From: Anisakis pegreffii
Taxonomy: Eukaryota > Nematoda > Chromadorea > Rhabditida > Anisakidae
Direction: 5' to 3'
Assembly (NCBI GenBank): GCA_035041965.1
Contig: JAPYMA010002941.1
Location: 119,451-183,450, forward strand
Length of the DNA: 64,000 nt
Part shown: positions 25,055 to 38,386 of the stretch, one piece after another
Position numbering within the stretch: the first letter of the stretch is position 1
Layout: every line of letters begins with the position of its first letter
Translations under genes and position numbers: made by a program
The notes under the pieces: model-generated
Databases searched by the model: none
Seen by the model: the letters and a program-made list of their open reading frames with translations, nothing else
Told to the model about the DNA's origin: nothing

Positions 25055-25765
25055 TTGATGAATTTCGATTTGCCGATAATAAGCATCTTCAAATGCATTC
25101 GATTCAATCAGTCTCCTCGGAAATGTCTCTTCATCTATTCCACATGTGAGAAGTATTCGAACTTCTCAATTTCTATTCAACGAAATTCCTCTTTAGTTTT
25201 TCTAAATTTCAATGAATGTTTAATGTTTAATGTTTTGCAGATGACATTGTCAGTTTTAAGAATTTATGAAGAATCTGAACTGTTTTGCGAAACTTTTTCA
25301 ATGAAGCAACAAGTGTGTCAGATACGAATTTCCACTCCCTCATGTTCCGTCAATAGAAGACTAGCCGGAATCGTTCAAAAGCAGGCGGAAAGTTCAATAA
25401 TACTCTATGAAAGTCATCAATTCAATTCAATTTTTGGTGTTCTATTTGAAAACTGTAAATATAAAGCAAATTTTTTGAACAATTTCTGCCATTACTTCAT
25501 AATCATTCAACATCATCGCCTTAGATGGTTAGTTAAAAGATTTTTACTGATGAAACTAACGAACACGCTTGCGTTCATGATCCAATTATCTCTAGCAATA
25601 ATATCGAATTTCACATTTTTAATCAAACCAACGAAACACAAAATCAACTTCGCACGAAACTTTTTTTTCCGGTTTGCATCAATCACACTGAAAGCTCGTT
25701 CGTTCGCTCAGCCAAGTGGGGAGACGGTTTGGGAGTGGACGAACCAAATACCACGAAAAGATTAA
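25055..25765 (+). CDS. Unusually long open reading frame of unknown nature
   Basis: An uninterrupted frame of 236 codons. With this base composition I estimate far fewer than one such frame by chance in the window. No conserved domain is visible. The amino-acid mix is rich in F, I, N and S at both ends and more protein-like in the middle (VLRIYEESELFCETFSMKQQ), where it follows a TTTTGCAG acceptor at about 25241. It could be an intronless gene, one large exon of a spliced gene, or part of a decayed mobile element. The last supports itself on a 35-bp segment inside it (25414-25448) that recurs in inverted orientation 1.4 kb away. A minus-strand frame of 105 codons (25996-25679; FQCNEIVESIEDGLSRIRP) overlaps its end and competes for the coding strand. 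Confidence 0.25.
   Translation: MMNFDLPIISIFKCIRFNQSPRKCLFIYSTCEKYSNFSISIQRNSSLVFLNFNECLMFNVLQMTLSVLRIYEESELFCETFSMKQQVCQIRISTPSCSVNRRLAGIVQKQAESSIILYESHQFNSIFGVLFENCKYKANFLNNFCHYFIIIQHHRLRWLVKRFLLMKLTNTLAFMIQLSLAIISNFTFLIKPTKHKINFARNFFFRFASITLKARSFAQPSGETVWEWTNQIPRKD
25414..25448 (+). repeat. 35-bp inverted repeat, left copy
   Basis: A perfect 35-bp reverse-complement match to 26810-26844 (core TCAATTTTTGGTGTTCTATT here). The two copies face each other across about 1.36 kb. Confidence 0.85.
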
Positions 25766-26809
25766 TCGTTTTGAAATATCTGTTGCAGTCGCTCCGATAA
25801 ATCTTCTTGCACTATCCAATATGTTCATAAGGCACCCACTCTCTTTCGTATATTCCGTATTGTCTGGCCTGATTCTGCTCAATCCATCCTCAATGGACTC
25901 GACTATCTCGTTGCACTGAAATATATCCAGTGCATCACACATCCATGCAATCATTCTGGTGATTATCACTAACTCAAACTCATTCAGCTTATTCAACTGA
26001 TATTCTCGCTCGTTTCACTCATTTCATCGGTTGTTTTAGGATGGATTATGAAACGCTTTTATTGCCTCCTGCCAGCAGACATCGCACTGTCACGCCTAAC
26101 ATAGCCTTTAATTTCATCATACACAAGCAACTATTAGTGCCCTCAAAAACTTTCAAAAATTCCGTTTTCTTTTGCCAAGAAACCATTCCTTCAATTCTCA
26201 TTTTGCATTCGAATTAGACGTGTTTTTTTTCGTCGTCATTTATCTTTCGTCAAAGAAATGAGTTTTGCTAGTCAGAAAAATATGAGCCAATTACATGAGG
26301 GTTCCTATCGCAGAGAATCTTCTGATTACCATTCGATTGCTGATTGTTTTTTTTCGCTGTTGCAATCACACTTTAGGTGCATTTGCACTATTCCGCGTTT
26401 ACTCATAAATATTATGGTATAACGCATGAGTTTTTCTCATGCGCAATTGCTTACGAAAAGCCGTGATAGTAATGAGGCAATTGTTCATGTGAGCATTTCC
26501 CGTAGCTTGTTCCAGTTTTTTTCTTGTTGCTCTATTCGCAATTATGAGAATCAGTTTATGCTTGTGGTACTACCAATGTATACGGAAAGTACCATCTTGA
26601 GTTGGCAAATATTCGTGTTTACGTGAGTTTCGCTATCAAATTACGTTCAATGAGTGCACACTGGCTACGGTATTTGTAGCTGTAGATGAGGTGCACTTCA
26701 AGGGAAATAAGCACATTTTAATAAGCTTGGCAATTATCATCATTAGGTATTCATTGATGAGTGAATGCCCTGTGATGCTGGTACAACTTTTCAGTTGTTT
26801 GAATATGAA

Positions 26810-26844
26810 CAAATAGAACACCAAAAATTGAATTGAATTGATGA
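26810..26844 (-). repeat. 35-bp inverted repeat, right copy
   Basis: Perfect reverse complement of 25414-25448. It is followed at once by GATAAATT-type short repeats and a 48-bp tandem duplication. Confidence 0.85.
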
Positions 26845-26870
26845 TATGGATAAATTTAATGGATAAATTG

Positions 26871-26956
26871 GATAAATTTTTCGTAAAATGTAGAAGTAAG
26901 CGGTTTTTTTATAATATGGATAAATTTTTCGTAAAATGTAGAAGTAAGTGGTTTTA
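26871..26956 (+). repeat. 48-bp tandem duplication
   Basis: Two copies of GATAAATTTTTCGTAAAATG plus GTAGAAGTAAG are spaced 48 bp apart; the second copy is incomplete at its right end. Further GGATAAATT fragments lie just upstream. Confidence 0.8.
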
Positions 26957-27340
26957 CCTCAATGAATGCAATATTTGCAGTTTGCCATATGGAATATGAC
27001 TGAATGCTGTTTTGTAGCACAACGTATAGTTGACTGTTCAGAACAACGAACCTATTGAGCAGAACAGAAAATTTTTCACGTGTGTTTCTGACTGTGACAA
27101 GGAATCGAGGAGAGATTCCTCAGTGACACGGAAACCTTTTGGATTTTATGAATCAGAAAAGAAACTATTGGAGTGCATCGTTTTCTATAAAAACCTTACG
27201 GAACAGACTTTCACATCTGTCCAGTCGTTTTTTTTCCAAAGGTCGCATATTACATCTGTCGCATATTCAACTGCTCTCTCGACAATTAGATAGAAAGTCT
27301 TTCTTGTTCGATCAAATCAAAAAAAAATTTTCATAATGAC

Positions 27341-27866
27341 ATCTCGTACGTAATTCTTTCCATGCATTAGCCTAATACAGCTTTATTTGAATGATCGATT
27401 GAGATAAGCCAAAACGAATTGGTCATCTAATGTCCAAATCAAAGATAAAATTGTTCCGGGATGCTAATTGCAAATAGCTGAAGAGAACCAGTGGTTAGCG
27501 ACAAATGTCAACAAAAAGAAAACGGAACAACTCAATTGAGACGAATGAGAACGTTGTAGAGCTATGTTAATCTATGAATCCCCGTATTCCTTAATCCATA
27601 GTCCAATGCCCTTCTTGCATCTAATATATCTCCTATGTCAACAACCCTCACCCACTTCAATTGTCATGTTTGTGTGTGTGTGTGTGTTTGTGTGTTCGTT
27701 ACTAAATAAAACCACAGTCAGATTTAATGTCATTTCCACAAATGATCTCGTACGTAATCATTGCGACAAGCAATTTTCTTTCTGCCAATAACAAAACGTT
27801 TGTTTCAGTGTCGCTTCCTGCTTGCTATGACCGATTCTTTCCATGCATTAGCCTAATCCAGCTTTT
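27341..27866 (+). repeat. Split direct repeat: compact copy 27341-27384, interrupted copy 27745-27866
   Basis: The compact copy joins ATCTCGTACGTAAT directly to TCTTTCCATGCATTAGCC. In the second copy the same two blocks are separated by about 76 bp (27759-27834). One block has a single mismatch further on (ATACAGC versus ATCCAGC). The two-base AT overlap at the junction suggests deletion, or gain of the middle segment, after duplication. Confidence 0.7.
27670..27695 (+). repeat. GT dinucleotide microsatellite
   Basis: A TG run with one TTTG interruption. Confidence 0.85.
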
Positions 27867-30800
27867 CGTTTCATTTCATATTTTGAATTCTTTGCGTTTC
27901 AATTGTAATTTCTCGATTTCATTTCTTCCGCATTCTTGCCAAATGTCAACGACCTTATCGCACTCCTGCTAGCGCACTTTACCTTAAGCTCTTTCGTGTT
28001 CCCATTGCCTGATGATCTCAATTTATCAAATCCTTATTAAGAGCAGCAGTGAATTAGGAAAATCAACTGCTTAAATTATGTGCCATATTTGAATGTATTG
28101 AATCGAATCGAATCACTCGCATGTCGATTAGATACTGCCATTAAATGTTGCTTCATGGATTTCAATTTGCTCAGCTGTTTAGCGAATTAATCGCGACAGA
28201 CTTTCACAATCATTGGCTCAATTTTAAACTTAATTTAACTTTTTTTCGACTGAATTGACTCTACTGTCACAAATTCAGCCTTTTACGGTCAGTCAATCCA
28301 AGATTTCCATTCGTATCCCGCTTATCTTTTGAGTAATCACAGAAATGTCACCATTTTTCTTGGATATTTTTTCTGGACACTCTTTGCGATTTCTATTCAT
28401 TTATGCAACATGCTCATAGGTTTATCTAAAAGTTCGGTGTGCTCTATCTTACTTGAGTTGAAGTTATTGTTGGTATAACTGATGCAGTAAAGTGTAATGT
28501 AGTATGGTGCAGGAGAAAAGTCTGTGATGAAATTTGCAGGCGAATTGGTCGAAAATGCCTTTGTTTTGAAAATAGTCTGGGATGGGATATGCTCAGATGT
28601 GTATAAGAGCTAATATATGAAAAATAGGACAACTCTATAGTCTGCATGCAACACATTCATAAGTCACGCTTTATGATGAACCTATAATACCATATCTATC
28701 GTATATTACTTGTGTTGACTGTACTTATACCGTAATGGGTGATTGAGAATAGTGAGCAGAAATCCGATTGCATTCAAATGCAGTCGAATCCATATTATAT
28801 GACTTGAAATCTGCTGAAATAAAACTCGAACATATTCATCAGAAATATTTCGTTGGATAATCCTATAGTATCGTGGTGATGACGGCCGTTGCTAGACAAC
28901 TTCTATCAACAAACATTAACCACATAGATACAATTTGTATGTTCGTAGAGCAGAAAATCCTCATAAATTTTATCGCTCAGCTTCAAAAATTCCACAAATT
29001 CTATTCGTTCGTTCATCTGCAGATTTCAATTAATCGCGAGCGATTTCGAAGTGTGTTTCTACTCAAAAAAACGTCACACCATCAATCTAATTTTTGCCGG
29101 AACACTCATTTAATCAGTTTCTAGCAATCATAATCAGAAGCGCTTGAGACCACGAATCCGAAAATCTGATTCGCTTTTCCCATATATCTCTTATATTCTA
29201 TCCGTCGGTATGTATGTATGTGATTCCATAGTCTATTCAATCCGTTCCTGTGTCTATAAGTGGAAATCCCTAATGCTCGTTTCATATCATTAGATATCAA
29301 TTCTATGTCCTCTTCACACATCCATTCCGTTCCTCTCCACATAGTTTGCAAATTCAGTCATTCGATTCAGTTGTTCCTGTTACTGTGCTCTTAACATGGC
29401 ATGGCTTGATCTCCTCAAAATTCCAATCTAAAAACCCTGATAATTCGAAATTTTCCGAACCTATGGAGAAGCGCCTAAAATTTTCACAAACATCCGAAGC
29501 TTCTTCTGCTTTAAGTATGAATCCTTTAGATTTACAGAGACTAATGACCATTCACAACATTCGTTGCAATAATCATCACTTTTTGAGCAACAGTAAATTT
29601 TATTAAACAACTCGCTCACATTCTCTACTCTATCCTTTTCGAAAAGAATTCGCTCAATCAGTTTGAGAATTTACTTCTCATGCAGCAGATGCTTTTCCGA
29701 TATTTTGAGAAACTTTCATGCCACATACATTTGCTTTCGCATACTTACAGTGATTTCAAGCGTCATCCACTAAGGCTACACTTAACTTTTGCGTGTGATT
29801 CGAATGATTACTATCTTCTCATCAAGAAACACTTTTAATATGTGTGTTTATCTTATGATGTTCTTTTGGCTGAATAATTGCAATTCTAAAAGCTTTTCGA
29901 TGATTGTTCGCCATTGAAAAGTAGATCGGCTCTACCATCTGCATCACGTTTCACACGACTATCATCTTCCATAAATTCATCAACGAATTGCCCTATCAGA
30001 TAGAACATATTGATATTGATCTAATATGATGCGCTCCACTCGAAACCCGTTTTAGCTCATCACTTAAACAATTCTCACAAAAATTTAAGCCGGATCTGTA
30101 ACCTCTGTATATAGACTGCTTCAGTGGTCTTCGTTCCTTACTGTGGTGCTATGGCTGAACGACAATGAAACCTGCTTGCTAACTGGTTAACCCACAACAG
30201 ACTCGTATTTTAAATTGAACATTTGAAATATTCCACAGTGATATCGTATTTCTGTTGAGAAATTTGCATTTCTAATTGGCAAATTTGTAGTGGTGAATTT
30301 CCTTGGTGAACGTTTTTGTGTTTGTTTTTTTCTCGTTTTCAGATGGCAAAAAAATCTCAAGTTAGAAAACATGAAACTTGAACGTTATCTCGCAAAAACT
30401 TGAACGAAATAAAAAACTATTATTCAATTGAACACGTACGGAGAGAAACGAACAAACGCGAAGGAATTTCTATTGCTGAATATTGCTGAGCAATATTTCT
30501 GGCAAAATCTTGTTCGCACGAAATCCTTTCTCGGATAACTGAATTTTCAACATTCACATAAAATCCTTCTTCTGTTCGGTGTTTTTATTGAATGTAAACG
30601 GCGGTAATGCCTACATCGATAATGAAAATGAATGAGAAAAAAGCAAAAATAACTTGAAATTTTTTGATCTATGACGATAGCAGCACGGAGACTATGACGT
30701 CTCACAACAACGACAACAAATTCAGACATTGACATCACGAAGATGTCGTCGCATTTGAATGCAGTGAAATGTTCGTTCGTTTCGAATAAGTAATTTACTG

Positions 30801-33417
30801 CTATCTTGTCATATTGCTTTGTTGCATGCAAATGTGATCATGCATTTACTGCATTACTTTGTTATTGACTACCAGTAAAATGGCAGCCAATTTCAAACAT
30901 CGAAATATTCTCCCAAATGGAGTTGATGCGTTCGTTGCTCTTAGAACGCTTTCATGTTGATTGGTATTAGTGTGATAATTGTTGCTGTGGTTATGATTCT
31001 TTTATGATCACATTATCATTCATATTTTACCGTATTCCTCAAAACAGCAACAACAACGAATTCTAACAAATTCGGAAAAATTTCCAGGCTTCAATCAAAT
31101 GTGTTCTATTCATGTGCTTTTAATGACTGACGAAACTTCAGTTTCAGTTTGGAGGATCTTCAGTATCTGCCGAAACTTCAGTCGACAAAAGATCAAATAT
31201 TTTGATCAACTTGAAAAGTTTCGCGATCATCGGAAAAATGCATTGGAAAAATCTCTTTTCAAGCACATTCCTTCCTTCATGGCAGCGTGAATTCAATCTT
31301 CTATCGGTTCTCACTTAAAAACTTCTCAGTATTGGATTTCGTTTATCGAACCGTCTTCCAGACATGATAAATATCCACTGAAGTTGTAAAAAAAAATCAA
31401 AATTGTCTGAAAGGCCACGAAAAATGCCTCAAAACATTTCGCAATTTTTTCCGTGGTATTCTAAAAGTTCCAAAAAAATCCACATATTACGTATAAGCGA
31501 TTGTCTATTCTTGCATGAAATCATATCAGATGGAAAGTTTAAATGTCAGGTAGCTACAATGAAACAATGACAAGCTTCAAAGTAATTGAACAGCTAGTTT
31601 CTAATTAATTAGTATTGTTCAATGAAATAATTAGAGCTCAGTTTTTATCGTGTTTAACGGGTATTTCAAATTGTCTTCTATGCTAGAACACAGCTATTCC
31701 TTAGTGATCATACAATCGCAGTTGATTTGATTATTCACCTGAATGACAAATCGAATTAGTATCGCTCGTTTTGTGATGGTTGAATGAAGAAAAGTTTCTA
31801 ATCACTCTTTATGCACGTGATATTTGACATTCATGCGAATGTACCTAGAAGAGTGAAAATAATTCGACAATTATTTCTCCTCATATTTCTCCACCCATAA
31901 TCCGTTCAGTGCCATCATATCAGGCGATTATGAAGTCCCACAAATGATTTTATCTCTCCTATACAGCTTCATTCCAGTGCTTTCAGTATCTGATGAAACT
32001 TTAGTATGAAAGGCTTTTTTGCGAACTTATAGCCTCGATCATTTGCAAATGAAAATGTCGAGGACATGCATACTCTCATTTTAGTTTTTACACGAATACA
32101 TCAGCAATACTTCTAATTTTTGTATCATAAATCAAAAATGAGTGTAAAACTTTGTTAACGTTCCTAGAGCTCTCCTTCAAGCTTTAAGCATTAAATTCAA
32201 ATTTCACTGAAGTGACTAGGAAATTGAAGTCAAAACGAAAAGTTTGTGATCAAATAAATAGACATCCAACAACAACAGTAGCAGCAGACGGGCGGCAGTG
32301 AGAAATTGCTTATGGGGAAGCAAAAAATTTCGCGATCAACACGATGTCTCATGAATATTTTGTAAACGTTTGACGTAGTTCAGCAAAGTGTATTCGTTGC
32401 ATCCTATTTCCAGCTGATACTTGTGTTTCTATGTGTTGCTTTTATGTAATCCTTTGTGAATTTTCGTTCAGATTGACCAAATCTGTTGCGCCATAAGTTT
32501 CATTCGTTCTCTGGGGAAGGGAGGAAGCTACCAGGAGTGGAAAGCGACGAATGAAGAATCTAATTGATGAGCGAAATTTCGATGGAAGAGTGATTCGATG
32601 AATATATGTGTTATGTATGACCAATGAAGTGAAAAACACTGCGAAATGTCATTGCATTGTTTCATGCGAATTGCTCATTTCCTATAAATACGGTCAAGTG
32701 CGTAGTTGCGCGATTCAAAAGATATTCATGCATTCTGAAAGTTTTCAACAGAATCTTACTGTTAATTTCCAAATTTGTTCAAATTATATTCGTGTTCTTG
32801 CATCCGAACGAAACCATTCTTCTGTAATATTTGAGCAGCGCAAACTCTCTTAAAAGCATGTCAAATGTAACTTCTTAAGTAAAATTATCAATTTTCTTCT
32901 GATTGTTCGTGTTGTTGGTGATTTCTTGCGAGGTTGCATTAAACGAGTGGTGAATTTTTGAGCATTTTTGTATGCTATTTATTCGTCCAGTCATTTTTGT
33001 GCATTTGTATTTTTGTATATAGTCCAGTTTAATGAATTCGGCCAGTGGAACTTGATGGGAGTTCCGAAAACTGACTTTGAAAAAAAACTGAATCGAAAAA
33101 AAAGAATGAGTTTGATCGAATCGAAAAAAATTTTCATTAGAGGCTCTATGGTTTTGTTCATCATTTTTATTTGTTTCATCAGTTTCAACAACTTTCACTT
33201 CACGTTCCACTAAATCACATGATTGGTAGATCTTGAATGCGTATTGTTTAAGGCATTTGTCGTTTGAATTTTAGTTCTGCGTCGTTTTCAATCGGAAATT
33301 AATGAGCACTTACTTCGTTCGTTATTATTCGAATGGACTTTCATGTATTATTTTTTCTTACATTCGGTTGAAATATTTTGATTTTGTTTTTGTAGGGATT
33401 CTTCTTGTTCTCTGAAA

Positions 33418-36400
33418 ATGAGACTAATGAATGAGGAGGCCAGCTACAGTAACGCTGATAGAGATTCAGTGTAACTCAGTTCACTTGTTTGCTGACATTC
33501 TTAATCGCTGATCCAGAGAAACGATAGGATGCCGTGCTGTCATAGAGGTGCCAGTCCGGTAAGAATCCACTTATTCGGATTGATTTGCAGATCCACTGAA
33601 GCATCTGAAATGGAAACAAAGATGGGTCAAGGCGAAATTCCTTTGCGCGCAAAGCAATTCATGATCAACACTTTATCCGTTACAGTTTATGATCACCCTT
33701 CATGATCATGAATCGTTATGAGAAATTCTAAATCAAAACACCCAAATAACATATTCTTCAACTTCAAGTTCTCACAAACGAATTTTTAAATGAAACAATT
33801 TTGCTTCTTGTTTGTTTGGAGTTCAAGCAGTTGAATGGTACCCAGTGGAAAAGGAAAATTTCTCCTGACTTCCACTGAACACCTCTAAGGACTGTTATCT
33901 CTCGAGAACTGCCAATGTTATCGTTAGTCAAATGACGATCGATTTCTTGCAGACGTCTCCGTCATCGAACAATTCTGCTGTACATAGCGGTGCTCCGTTG
34001 GCAAGCCACGAAAATCACAACGGTGTCCCGTTCGCGACCAAACGTGATCACTGTACAACTTTTATACCTCTCGGATCGAAACGCTCCACTGCAGAAGGAC
34101 CGCTGACAATTTTGGCCGCCGGAAGTGTGCTGCCGTTCAGTACGGCAGCCACCGGAATCATGTTACGGCTACCTCGTTATATGCCGTTGAACGATCTGCA
34201 TATGGAATCAAGCAAATCTTTCATATTACAGGTACACGTGAACGATGCATTGTTCTGGGATGATCTCCTCGATAGAAACTATTGACTGATGTAGCTTAGA
34301 GAGCATTTACATTCGTGTCTCTTGGAGACGCGTATTTTTTGGTTCGCCTTTGAGCATTTTGCTGAAATGACGCTAATCTCAGAGTGAGAAACATGAACAT
34401 TCAGTAATCATGCTAACGCTGTGTGCATATGTTCAAATTCGTGCAAGAGACGGACTCCAGGTGCGTACATTCTGTCCGGAATGCTGATGATGAGTATGTA
34501 TGTACTCGAGTGGATCAATGATGAGATGAGTATGTATTGTGTTTCAGTCAATGTTTCCGTTTATTGCGGCTGGAGCTGGGATGGTTGGTACGGGACTGTT
34601 GTTGGATCATGCTGCTTCTTGGGAATTGTTCAAGACTACTCCAGAAACGTTCATCTTAGTACCGGCTTTACTTGGTCTTAAGGGCAATCTTGAGATGACA
34701 TTGGCATCACGACTTAGCACTATGGTATCGATACTGATCACTTAGCAACAAATTTTTGATCACGCTCGTGAATTTTTTGTTTCCGTTTTAACTGTGTCAC
34801 TCGATTAGGGAGGAATTTTTCTCTATTTCACTGTGTAGTCAAAAAGAAATATTTATTTCATGAATTTCACCTGAACACAAGCGATAAGTAAAAATGTGAA
34901 TGACGAAAGAAAGTTTCAATCGATGAGCGACAGTTTTTTGCAGTCAAATATGGGTTTAATGGGTTCAGCCACTGAGCAGCTCAAAGTGGCCTGTGTAAAT
35001 TTGGCCTTAACTCAAGCTCAAGCTATTGTGGTTTCATTCATCGCCGCACTTTTCACTATCATCGTTTCAGTCGCACAAAACGGGCAAGTGAGTGCGTCTC
35101 TTTGAGTTAGAATAAATATTCACATTAAACTCCGTTTTCCTTTCATTTGATGGTCTTGTATGACCAAAAATTTCCATTTTTGGAGATTCTGGTAAAATAT
35201 TAAATTTGACTGCAATATTTCATGAATCCTACAAAAAATATCGATCTGTCCACTAAATGATCTAAATACAGTCAATTAAAATAGACCGAAATTAAGACAG
35301 ATTATGGGATCGCATCAATGTTAATAGCGTCAAGCATGGTGACGGCTACGTTGGCATCATTCATAATCGGTCTAGTAATGATCATCGTTGTGACCATATC
35401 GATGAAACTGAGCATAAATCCGGATAATATCGCCACTCCAATTGCTGCCTGTCTTGGAGATTTGACCACACTCGCGTTACTTGTTCGTTTCATGCTGATT
35501 ATATTCAGTTCTATTTATTCACTTGTTCACTTATCTAATGCTTCAAACAAATTCTAAAATCAGCCCATAATATTGAGAAGCTATTGGTCGTCAGTCGATT
35601 ATCCGTTAAAAGTTTTTAGTGTTCTGGACTCAAGCATCGGCTAAGCCTTAAACTAACTCTTTGGTCTAGTCGTACCATTGTCCTGAGCTTAACGCTTACA
35701 ATTCAAGTCAAGAATTGGACTTTAACTGATTCTTTGAGTGATATTCGACCTCGTTTGAACTGAAACCTTCACACTCGTGAGAGTTGCAAACATGGATACT
35801 GTTGCCAAATTGATCCACTGTCACTTTTGATCGCTAACGATCGCTTCAGATTCTCATTGGAACCTTATTTCATTCGATGAGAAATACGCCGAACGAATGG
35901 ATTCTAACTACGGTTTATGTGTCGCTGTTGATAGTGGCGCCATTCTGGGCATATCTCTCCGCGAAAGATGCATCCACATTGGTCGTGCTCAAGTACGGCT
36001 GGTGGCCAGTGATTTGCGCGATGATCATTAGTAGGTCAGCTTTGGAAATTGCGAGTGTTTCTCTTATACCTCACGCATTAATTGTTGCCTAAGTTCTTTG
36101 AGCTTGTTCAAGATAACAGCAGCATGAGAGGAAATTTTTCTCCAAAATGATATTTATCTTGAATTTCAGTGGTGGAGGTTTCATTCTGAAAGTTGCGATG
36201 GTTTCCTATCCAAATATCGCCGTCTTTCAACCAGTTGTCAACGGTCAGTCGAGTCTTTGAGAGTGACTGACGTCTTTGATTCTTTGAAATTTTTGCGAGA
36301 CATTTTTACAAATTTTTTGGGTCCTTCAAAAAATGTTAAGCGATGAATTGCTCACTAATTGCTGTAAATTCTTTCATTATATCCATCTGCTCAATCAGTG

Positions 36401-37884
36401 CTCATGCCGATAACGTCAAATCACTGCAAACAACAATTGCACGAGCATTTCTTCAATTCTTCTAGTTCAGAAGTGATCAGTTTTATTCTGCTGAATTTGC
36501 GAGCGCATTTGAAGTATTTGAATTTTTGCAAATTTTATTGTAGCGGATCGATTTTCAGGTGTTGGCGGTAACCTAGTAGCCGTTCAAGCCAGTCGCATAT
36601 CGACATCGCTATATCAGGCCGCCAAGCTTGGCTCCCTACCCAACGGTCCCCTGTTTCGATTCATTAGTCCGTTCAGGGCGTTCCTTTCATCAGGTAAGCC
36701 TAAACATTCAACGCTTGAAGTCATGTAATAACATTTCAATTCCAAAGTTTTCCTTTCAATCGTATGCGCCCCTAGGCTTTTCAATTACCAGACATCAACA
36801 AGTGTGATCACTGAATATAACACAGTATTTGGTACATATAGACAAATTGATCACAAATTGATCACTGTGATCACTTCTTGAATCGCAGCGAATATTTCAG
36901 AAAATGATTCAGTGGCCGCACGGATTCTGCTTCTGATGAGTATACCGTGTCATTTGATATTCGTAACAGCAATTATGCTCATTGCCAATATCGCGTTTTC
37001 ACCACTTTTCATCGGACTGTATTTGGTTGCAGCGGTCGCACAGGTTCACTTCTAGAAGTTGATTGATAATCTTCTGGCAGAATTTTTCAGGAAATTCATT
37101 TTCAGTGTTCCCTTAAGTTGCTCAGAAGATTCATTTTATGGTCTATTAAGCTTCTAAGGAAATTCGTCTTGTGCTCCCTCAAACAATTTCCATTTCAGGT
37201 GGTGATATTATTATTTTTGTGTCAATATTTGATTCGTTGCATGTGGCGATATGGCATAGATCCAGACTCCTCGGCAATACCTTTGTTGACTTCTACCGGT
37301 GACCTCTTAGGTAAGTTGCTGGCCATAGTTGCTGATCAGTCGTTTTGCAGTCGTTCAATCAGTTTTGTAGTCTCTTAAAGTCTGATTTTCAATGCTATTT
37401 CGATTCGGTTATGGTACGGCAGCCGAAAATCATGTGGGGTTGAGGCAATTACCGAACTGCATTATAAGGTGTGAATAGCAAAATATAACAGTTAGAAATT
37501 CTAACATGATTGCATACTATATAACATTTATGCAATAATACAGAACAGAGTAACCTATTTGTTATGCCATCGTACTCATTTCGCTATAGCGCCGTTGATA
37601 GCACGAAAAATTGAATGCTGTACGATAAGCGAGCGCAACGCCTTTTCTATTGGCCAAGAACGGTGTTCTTACTGTAAATGGCCTACGGTGATTGGTTGGA
37701 ATGAACTGACACTGTACAGTATGCTAACCTCAACAGCGCGCATCTCTAACGTTTTTTGGCGTTTCTTCTCACAGCGTATAGGTTGTGCTTTTCAGGTACA
37801 GCACTTCTGCTAGTTGCGTTCGTGATGTTGAGTGCGATGAACGATGCCCATCTGAGGCCATTATCCCTTCAGGACGCCTCGTAA
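33418..37884 (+). CDS. SLC41A: SLC41 family magnesium transporter (MgtE-like), complete
   Basis: Exons on the plus strand: 33418-33468, 33953-34231, 34548-34724, 34944-35087, 35285-35482, 35850-36034, 36170-36243, 36559-36693, 36901-37043, 37199-37310 and 37796-37884. They encode 528 aa with all phases matching; human SLC41A1, from memory, is 513 aa. The protein is a duplicated MgtE integral-membrane module in the plasma membrane that transports Mg2+. Repeat 1 carries [20 protein letters not shown] (about 147-166) and [18 protein letters not shown] (about 260-277). Repeat 2 carries [20 protein letters not shown] and [20 protein letters not shown]. The N-terminal ~105 residues are a divergent cytoplasmic region. 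The first exon (after [25 protein letters not shown]) is inferred. An alternative start is the ATG at 33932, reading through the TTGCAG acceptor. The exon 5 left edge could also be 35297. Confidence 0.92.
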
Positions 37885-38380
37885 AGTGAAGAACAACACC
37901 AACTCGTTTCTGTATTTGATTTTCATACGTGCAATACCCTATGAACTGTTACAGAATTTTTTGTTCTCCTCGAATATCGTCCAGATGACAGATTGATTTC
38001 CGCATTTACGATCAGGCAGATGATTTTTCTCGATTCCGATTCGTTAGTGACGACATGTGTGAAGGTTTCTGTCATCTGTCATTTGATCAATTTTGATTTT
38101 CTGATCAATCAATTTTGATCAATTTTGTTCCGGTTCATTTTCCGACGCATATTCGGCGTATATATTTTGTGCAAGCAGGTATTTTTTTAAATCACCAGAT
38201 ATCAACTCGTGTAAATACTCATGTCAGTGAATTTTTCAAATTTCATTTCAAGAAATACTTTCGGCAGGAAACTATGATTTGAGTCAATCGCGCGCTACGA
38301 GATGATCAGTAGTAATCACCGGATTGCGTGTATTCGTTTCATTTGTGTTGTGTTCGAATTCTTTCACAGAAATACCATAA

Positions 38381-38386
38381 AATAAA
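38381..38386 (+). terminator. Putative polyadenylation signal of the SLC41 gene
   Basis: An AATAAA hexamer 497 nt after the SLC41 stop codon on the same strand, implying a 3' UTR of about 0.5 kb. The 3' end itself cannot be seen. Confidence 0.45.

Larger units (their letters stand above)
26957..33395. other. Intergenic DNA, no gene recognised
   Basis: Only chance-length open frames occur, including an opposing pair around 29346-29606 on both strands that cannot be resolved. Contents include a GT microsatellite at 27670-27695 and a rearranged direct repeat at 27341-27384 and 27745-27866. The right end should hold the promoter of the SLC41 gene. Confidence 0.3.

Noticed and set aside
29121..29606. 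Overlapping coding-like frames on both strands
   Set aside because: Both strands look equally plausible and neither yields a splice chain, so no gene was called.
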